Shown here in pieces: positions 59,767-64,000 of a stretch of DNA of 64,000 nucleotides (the stretch's first letter is position 1; every line of letters begins with the position of its first letter). The notes beneath the pieces are model-generated. The model worked only from the letters and a program-made list of their open reading frames with translations. It searched no databases and had not been told where the DNA came from. The translations under genes were made by a program, and so were the position numbers. Location of the stretch: positions 1,040,271 through 1,104,270 of the forward strand of contig NZ_BMVY01000001.1 in assembly GCF_014650955.1 (NCBI RefSeq), in the 5' to 3' direction. The stretch is from Streptomyces tauricus (GTDB taxonomy: Bacteria; Actinomycetota; Actinomycetes; Streptomycetales; Streptomycetaceae).

Positions 59767-62058
59767 TCAGCCGCCGCCGAACTCCTCGGTGAGCCGCGCC
59801 TTGGTGGAGTCGGCCTGGTCCCGTACGGCGTCCTTGACGTACGGCTTGAACGCGGGTGTGTCGAAGTGCCGGACCAGGCGGTCGAGCGTGGAGTTGGCCT
59901 CTTCGAGGTCGCCCTGGCGGGCGTAGGCGCGGGCAAGGCGCCGTGAGGCGAGGTTGAGCGTCAGGTTGTCCACGCCCTTGCCCTGCTGGGAGGCCTTCAC
60001 GACCTGGGCGAGCTGTTCGATCCCGGACTTGGGATCCGGGGGCCGTACGGTCAGCTCGGTCTTGTCCGGGCTCAGACTCTTGAACTCGTGCTCGAAGTTG
60101 AGCCCCTTGGCGAGGCGCGCGTACACGGCGAAGGGGTGGGTGCCGTGTCGCTCGATGACCTCCTGGAGCGCGTCGTTGCCTGACTGCAGGGCCGGCGAGT
60201 CGGAGCCGCGCAGCGCGAGGATCTTGCCCTGTTCCTCGCCCATCATCAGTTCGCCGAGCCGGAGGTCGGCCTCGCTGACCGGGTGCCGTACGTCGAGCCG
60301 CAGCACCGGCGAGACGATCCGGGACCCGTCGGAGGCGAGATAGGCGGCGCGCAGCTGGTAGGTGCCCGGCTGCTGGAAGTAGTGCCCGTCGCGGCCGTAG
60401 CCGATGTAGGCGCTGCTGTAGATCGCGGGCCGGTTCGCGTCCAGGCGTACGGTCTGGTCCTGGTCGACGCAGCGGCGCAGCAGCGGCCGGTAGAGCACGG
60501 TACGTCCGGAGGGCTGCCGGATGGCGATGCTGACGAGTTCGTCGTCGGGGTGGAGGTGGTTGTGCGTGGCACGGCCGCGCAGGTCGGTGGTCTCCAGCTT
60601 GAGCTCCACGACGGCCGGTTCACCGAACGCGAGGGCGCTCTTGTCGGCGCGCAGACCGAGGCGGAGGCCGGACTCGTCGGTGAGGGGCTCGTCGAAGAGT
60701 GCCGGTTCGATGTCGGCGGCGCCGGTGGCGAACGCGTTGGCTCCCATGACGACGTTCCGGTAGAAGCCGTGCCGCAGGTGCAGTTGCTCGTTGTCGGTGA
60801 ACTGGAAGGGGAAGGCGCCCCAGTAGGCCGCCGCTCCCCCGTTGCCGTTCAACGGCTGGTAGTTCTGCGGGTAGTTCATCCACGACAGGTCCGCGAAGCC
60901 GTTGTTGCCGCCGAGTGGGGCAGGCGGCGTGGCCAGGTTCTTCTGCCAGGAGTGCAGCAGGTTGAAGGCGTGACCGATCTCATGGACGTACGTGCGCAGC
61001 ATGGCGCGTTGCTCTTCGGGGCCCGCGCCCTGGATCAGGTCGTAGAAGACCGCGCAGCCCTGTCGCTGGAAGGTGTCTGCGGCGTCGAACATGATGCCGC
61101 GCACGCCTGCCATGCCTTCGTAGCTGCCGGCGACCAGCAGCCACATCTTCCATTGCGGGGCGTTGCGCCAGAGGCTGAAGTTGGTCTCCATGGCGCCGTG
61201 CAGTTCGGTGTTGGTCCAGCCGTTCTGGTTGTTCGCGATGACGTTCGCGGTGCCGGAGACCAGCAGTTCGATACCGGCCTCGGCGTAGGCCCGGGGCACG
61301 GTGAGGATCCGGGCGGGGCTGTTGGCGGGCTGTGGAAGCGAACCGGTGTCGTACGACAGGAAGGGCACGGCCCCGGCCACGGAGTCCTGCTCCCACTCGA
61401 CGGTACGGAAGTACGGCGAGACGTACGGGCAGACGTAGGTGGCGCCCAACTGGCGCGGCGGGCGCAGGAATTCGACGGTCGCGGCGCCCGGCCGCTGGTT
61501 CGTCCTGCTGCGCGGGACGGTGACCCGCACGAGCGTGTACGCGGTCTGCCAGGTGTAGGAGGCGATTCCCCTGATGACGACCTGGGTTCCGGTCCGGGAG
61601 ACGGTGGGCGCGTCCACGATGAACGAGCCGAAGTACGCCTGCGTACCGCCGCCCGTGCTGAAGAAGTCACCGCTGACCTTCCGCAGGACCTTCGGGCCGC
61701 CGGGGACGCTGTCGACGTCCATGCGAAGGATCAGTTCGTAGCCGCCGCTGGTGCCGCGGTAGCGGCCACGGGTGGGGCGGTGGGCCGGTCCGGCGGCAGC
61801 GGCGGCGGCCTGACGCTGCTCCGCCGCGCGTTCCGTCCCACCTGCCGTTCCTCCCGCCGTTCCTCCCGCCGTTCCTCCCGCTGTGGCGCCTCCCGTGGCG
61901 CCTCCCGTGGCGCCTTCCGTCGCGTTCGCTTCGGTGGCGTACTCACCCCGGACGCTCTCCTGACCGCTCTCCCACTCCTCGGGGAAGAAGGTGTCGGCCA
62001 GGGGCGTCGCCGAGAAGTCGGCCGTCCCCGTTGTCGGGTCTCCACTGGCTGTTGACAT
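59767..62058 (-). CDS. Large metzincin-like zinc metalloprotease, no signal peptide
   Basis: 763 residues from ATG 62058 (GGAGGG site). Residues 35-70 are low-complexity Gly/Ala/Thr (GGATAGGTAGGT type). Near residues 353-363 is [11 protein letters not shown], matching the metzincin zinc site HExxHxxxxxH (Asn where Gly is usual), and about 25 residues on, LSWMNYPQ offers a Met-turn. The flanks are beta-rich; the C-terminal third (about 490-763) has beta-sandwich and helical TPR-like parts ([28 protein letters not shown]). Despite the protease motif there is no leader or membrane helix, so it is either cytoplasmic or exported by a non-classical route. Substrate unknown. Confidence 0.75.
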   Translation of the reverse strand: MSTASGDPTTGTADFSATPLADTFFPEEWESGQESVRGEYATEANATEGATGGATGGATAGGTAGGTAGGTAGGTERAAEQRQAAAAAAGPAHRPTRGRYRGTSGGYELILRMDVDSVPGGPKVLRKVSGDFFSTGGGTQAYFGSFIVDAPTVSRTGTQVVIRGIASYTWQTAYTLVRVTVPRSRTNQRPGAATVEFLRPPRQLGATYVCPYVSPYFRTVEWEQDSVAGAVPFLSYDTGSLPQPANSPARILTVPRAYAEAGIELLVSGTANVIANNQNGWTNTELHGAMETNFSLWRNAPQWKMWLLVAGSYEGMAGVRGIMFDAADTFQRQGCAVFYDLIQGAGPEEQRAMLRTYVHEIGHAFNLLHSWQKNLATPPAPLGGNNGFADLSWMNYPQNYQPLNGNGGAAAYWGAFPFQFTDNEQLHLRHGFYRNVVMGANAFATGAADIEPALFDEPLTDESGLRLGLRADKSALAFGEPAVVELKLETTDLRGRATHNHLHPDDELVSIAIRQPSGRTVLYRPLLRRCVDQDQTVRLDANRPAIYSSAYIGYGRDGHYFQQPGTYQLRAAYLASDGSRIVSPVLRLDVRHPVSEADLRLGELMMGEEQGKILALRGSDSPALQSGNDALQEVIERHGTHPFAVYARLAKGLNFEHEFKSLSPDKTELTVRPPDPKSGIEQLAQVVKASQQGKGVDNLTLNLASRRLARAYARQGDLEEANSTLDRLVRHFDTPAFKPYVKDAVRDQADSTKARLTEEFGGG

Positions 62059-62338
62059 GGCGACAAGCCCTCCGTTCGCTCGACGCGCCGTGCAACAGGT
62101 GGCGTCCGCGCGACGCCACCCGGTGTCCCGACCGGCCGGAAGGACTGGTGCGAGCACGTTGGCACCGCGCTCCCGCCGCGTCAACGATCCTTTCCGTTGT
62201 CCCGCAGAAATACGACGCGGCCGTCCGACGGCTGGTTCTGCAGGTGAAAGGGGTTCGTCGGAGTTGCCTGCGCCCCCCACGAACTCCCCGCGCTCCCCGC
62301 ACCGGGACACCTCGCGGCCTCTCCTCGCAGAATGGGGA

Positions 62339-62386
62339 GATGGCTGGGGACCTGACTGGGGAGATGGCTGGGGGGATGGCTGGGGG
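62339..62386 (+). repeat. 12-bp tandem repeat carrying multiple in-frame ATG starts
   Basis: Four 12-bp units GATGGCTGGGGA/G (the second is CCTGACTGGGGA) before the alcohol dehydrogenase. Three units contain an in-frame ATG preceded by GGGGA, so each copy looks like a small ribosome site plus start. Confidence 0.85.
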
Positions 62387-62387
62387 C

Positions 62388-63413
62388 ATGACGACGATGT
62401 ACGCCTGGGAAGTGGCCGAGCCGGGTCCGGTCGAGAGCGGGCCGCTGCGGCTCGTCGAGAAACCGGTCCCCGTGCCGGGCCCCGACGAACTCCTCGTCCG
62501 TGTCGGCGCCTGCGGGGTGTGCCGTACGGATCTGCACGTCAGCGAAGGCGACCTGCCGGTGCGCCGGGTGCGGGTGACACCGGGTCACGAGGTCGTCGGG
62601 CGGGTGGCGGGGATGGGCGCGAAGGTCACCGGACACGGCGTCGGCGACCGGGTCGGGGTGGCCTGGCTGCGCCGTACCGACGGCACCTGCGCGTACTGTC
62701 TGCGCGGGGCGGAGAACCTCTGCCCGGGCTCCCGCTACACCGGCTGGGACTCCGACGGCGGCTATGCCCAGTACACGACCGTGCCGGCCGCCTTCGCCCA
62801 CCCGCTGCCCGGCGGCCTCGACGACATCGCGCTGGCCCCGCTGCTGTGCGCCGGGATCATCGGACACCGCGCGCTGCTCCGCGCCTCCCTGCCACCCGGC
62901 GGACGCCTCGGCCTGTACGGGTTCGGGGGCAGCGCCCATCTCTGTGCGCAGGTGGCGCTCGCGCAGGGTGCGACCGTCCATGTGCTGACCCGGGATCCGG
63001 CCGCGCGGCGGCTGGCCCTCGACCTGGGCGCCGCGTCGGCGGCGGGGGCGTACGACGCGCCTCCGGAGCCGCTGGACAGCGCGATCCTCTTCGCTCCCGT
63101 CGGCGATCTGGTGCCCGTGGCGCTGCGCGCACTGGACCGTGGCGGCATCCTCTCGATCGCGGGGATCCACCTCAGTGACGTGCCGCCGCTCCACTACGAG
63201 CGTGAGCTGTTCTACGAGAAGGAGATCCGCAGCGTCACGTCCAACACCCGGGCGGACGCGCGGGAGTTCCTGGCGCTCGCGGAGCAACACCGGGTTCGGG
63301 CCACGGTTCATCCGTATCCGATGTCGCATGCGCCGGAAGCGCTCAAGGACCTCAAGGCGGGCCGCTTCGACGGGGCCGCCGTACTGGTCGACGACGGCGG
63401 GCCCTGGCACTGA
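62388..63413 (+). CDS. Zinc-dependent alcohol dehydrogenase (MDR family)
   Basis: 341 residues from ATG 62388; in-frame ATGs at 62340, 62364, 62376 and 62397 are alternatives. GroES-like half: [24 protein letters not shown] (catalytic Cys), [11 protein letters not shown] (catalytic His and Glu), and a structural-zinc loop [20 protein letters not shown] in which the first of the usual four cysteines is Asp. Rossmann half: [23 protein letters not shown] (NADP-type GxGGxxH). Belongs to a family of broad-range alcohol/aldehyde dehydrogenases. It is divergent from the metzincin-like gene. Confidence 0.93.
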   Translation: MTTMYAWEVAEPGPVESGPLRLVEKPVPVPGPDELLVRVGACGVCRTDLHVSEGDLPVRRVRVTPGHEVVGRVAGMGAKVTGHGVGDRVGVAWLRRTDGTCAYCLRGAENLCPGSRYTGWDSDGGYAQYTTVPAAFAHPLPGGLDDIALAPLLCAGIIGHRALLRASLPPGGRLGLYGFGGSAHLCAQVALAQGATVHVLTRDPAARRLALDLGAASAAGAYDAPPEPLDSAILFAPVGDLVPVALRALDRGGILSIAGIHLSDVPPLHYERELFYEKEIRSVTSNTRADAREFLALAEQHRVRATVHPYPMSHAPEALKDLKAGRFDGAAVLVDDGGPWH

Positions 63414-63448
63414 CACCGGCCCACTCCCCGCGAGGACGGAGATCCACG

Positions 63449-63925
63449 ATGCGCTTCCTCCCGTTCGACAGCAACTGCGCCGCTGTGGTGGCTGGTTGGC
63501 CGGTCACGGCGGAGGAGGCGGTGATGTGGTGCGGGCTGCGGGAGTTCCCGGTGCGGGAGGGGACGGTCTCGGCGTGGCAGCGAGAGCCCGACGTGACGGC
63601 TTACGCCCTTGTCGAGGACGAACGACCACTGGCGTACGGGGAGTTGTGGCCCGATACCGAGGAGGACGAGGTCGAACTGGCGCGGATCATCGTGGCACCC
63701 GGGGTCCGTGGGCGGGGCCTGGGCCGTCTCCTGGTCCGGGGCCTGCTCGCGGAGGCACGGCTGACCGGGCTCGCGGAAGTCTGCATGCGGGTCCACCCGG
63801 AGAACACCGCGGCTCTGCGCTGCTACCGCGGAGCGGGCTTCGAACCGGTCGACGCGGCGTCGACCGCGGCGTGGAACACGGGGCAGCCGGTCGAGTACAC
63901 GTGGCTCCGCCACGGACACGCCTGA
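63449..63925 (+). CDS. GNAT-family N-acetyltransferase
   Basis: 158 residues from ATG 63449. Acetyl-CoA-binding core VELARIIVAPGVRGRGLGRLLVRGLLAEARLTGLAEVCMRVHPENTAALRCYRGAGFEPVD shows all main GNAT motifs (R-G-x-G-x-x-L loop, N-x-x-A, Y-x-x-x-G-F). The N-terminal part is RimI/YjgM-like. Acceptor unknown. It lies 35 bases after the alcohol dehydrogenase on the same strand and may be co-transcribed with it. Confidence 0.92.
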   Translation: MRFLPFDSNCAAVVAGWPVTAEEAVMWCGLREFPVREGTVSAWQREPDVTAYALVEDERPLAYGELWPDTEEDEVELARIIVAPGVRGRGLGRLLVRGLLAEARLTGLAEVCMRVHPENTAALRCYRGAGFEPVDAASTAAWNTGQPVEYTWLRHGHA

Positions 63926-64000
63926 CGGGCGGGCCCGGGTGCGCACCGGCCGCCCGGCAGGGCCGCACCCGCCGACCGCCGCCCGCCCCGCCCGACGACC

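Overview
The window is chromosomal DNA of a Streptomyces or a very close actinobacterial relative. The evidence is very high GC with GC-rich third codon positions, many GTG and some TTG starts, AGGAGG-type ribosome sites, many secreted polysaccharide-degrading enzymes, and families typical of streptomycetes (XRE/DUF397 pair, Methyltransf_19 proteins, DUF5997, large LuxR/AAA regulators). No rRNA, tRNA, CRISPR array, phage or insertion sequence was recognised.

Layout. 0-11 kb holds housekeeping and accessory genes: a YciO/Sua5-type protein, a TauE/SafE exporter, a minus-strand run of secreted jelly-roll-like protein, FN3 lipoprotein and NUDIX hydrolase, a secreted M19-like hydrolase with an F5/8 domain, a TetR regulator, a LysR-type effector domain without HTH, an LLM oxidoreductase, GNAT enzymes and a first Methyltransf_19 protein. 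11-15 kb holds signalling genes (STAS, OmpR-type regulator, hybrid histidine kinase). 15-25 kb holds a repeat-rich membrane protein, an L,D-transpeptidase and a secreted-enzyme stretch: GH10 xylanase with CBM2, S1 protease and GH92 alpha-mannosidase, two of them with operator-like palindromes upstream. 25.9-29.5 kb is a tightly overlapping three-gene operon: receiver-domain/FAD oxidoreductase, cNMP-domain histidine kinase, UBP zinc finger. 29.5-40 kb holds two large LuxR/AAA regulators, an XRE/DUF397/methyltransferase group and an internally deleted FAD oxidase remnant. 40-45.3 kb holds a GH78 rhamnosidase, a peptidoglycan-binding membrane protein and a methyltransferase.

The most interesting region is 45.6-57.4 kb. 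Ten genes, nearly all joined by 4-base stop/start overlaps, follow a 19-bp inverted repeat resembling a Fur-family box (close to the actinobacterial Zur consensus). They encode an ATP-grasp ligase, a DUF4213/DUF364 protein (family annotated as putative heavy-metal chelation), an atypical cysteine-synthase-fold PLP enzyme, a dipeptide-epimerase-like enolase-superfamily protein with a decapeptide-repeat tail, an MFS exporter, a methyltransferase, and a complete peptide/nickel-type ABC importer. Together these read as make, export and re-import of a small amino-acid-derived metal chelator. I do not recognise it as a described pathway; product and metal are inference.

57.4-64 kb holds a NarL-type regulator next to a histidine kinase that has lost its 5' end at a sharp junction with a divergent membrane-protein gene, a large metzincin-like protein without a signal peptide, a zinc alcohol dehydrogenase and a GNAT enzyme. 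Three diverged copies of a GC-rich intergenic element, several in-frame minisatellites and a 30-bp perfect hairpin are also present.
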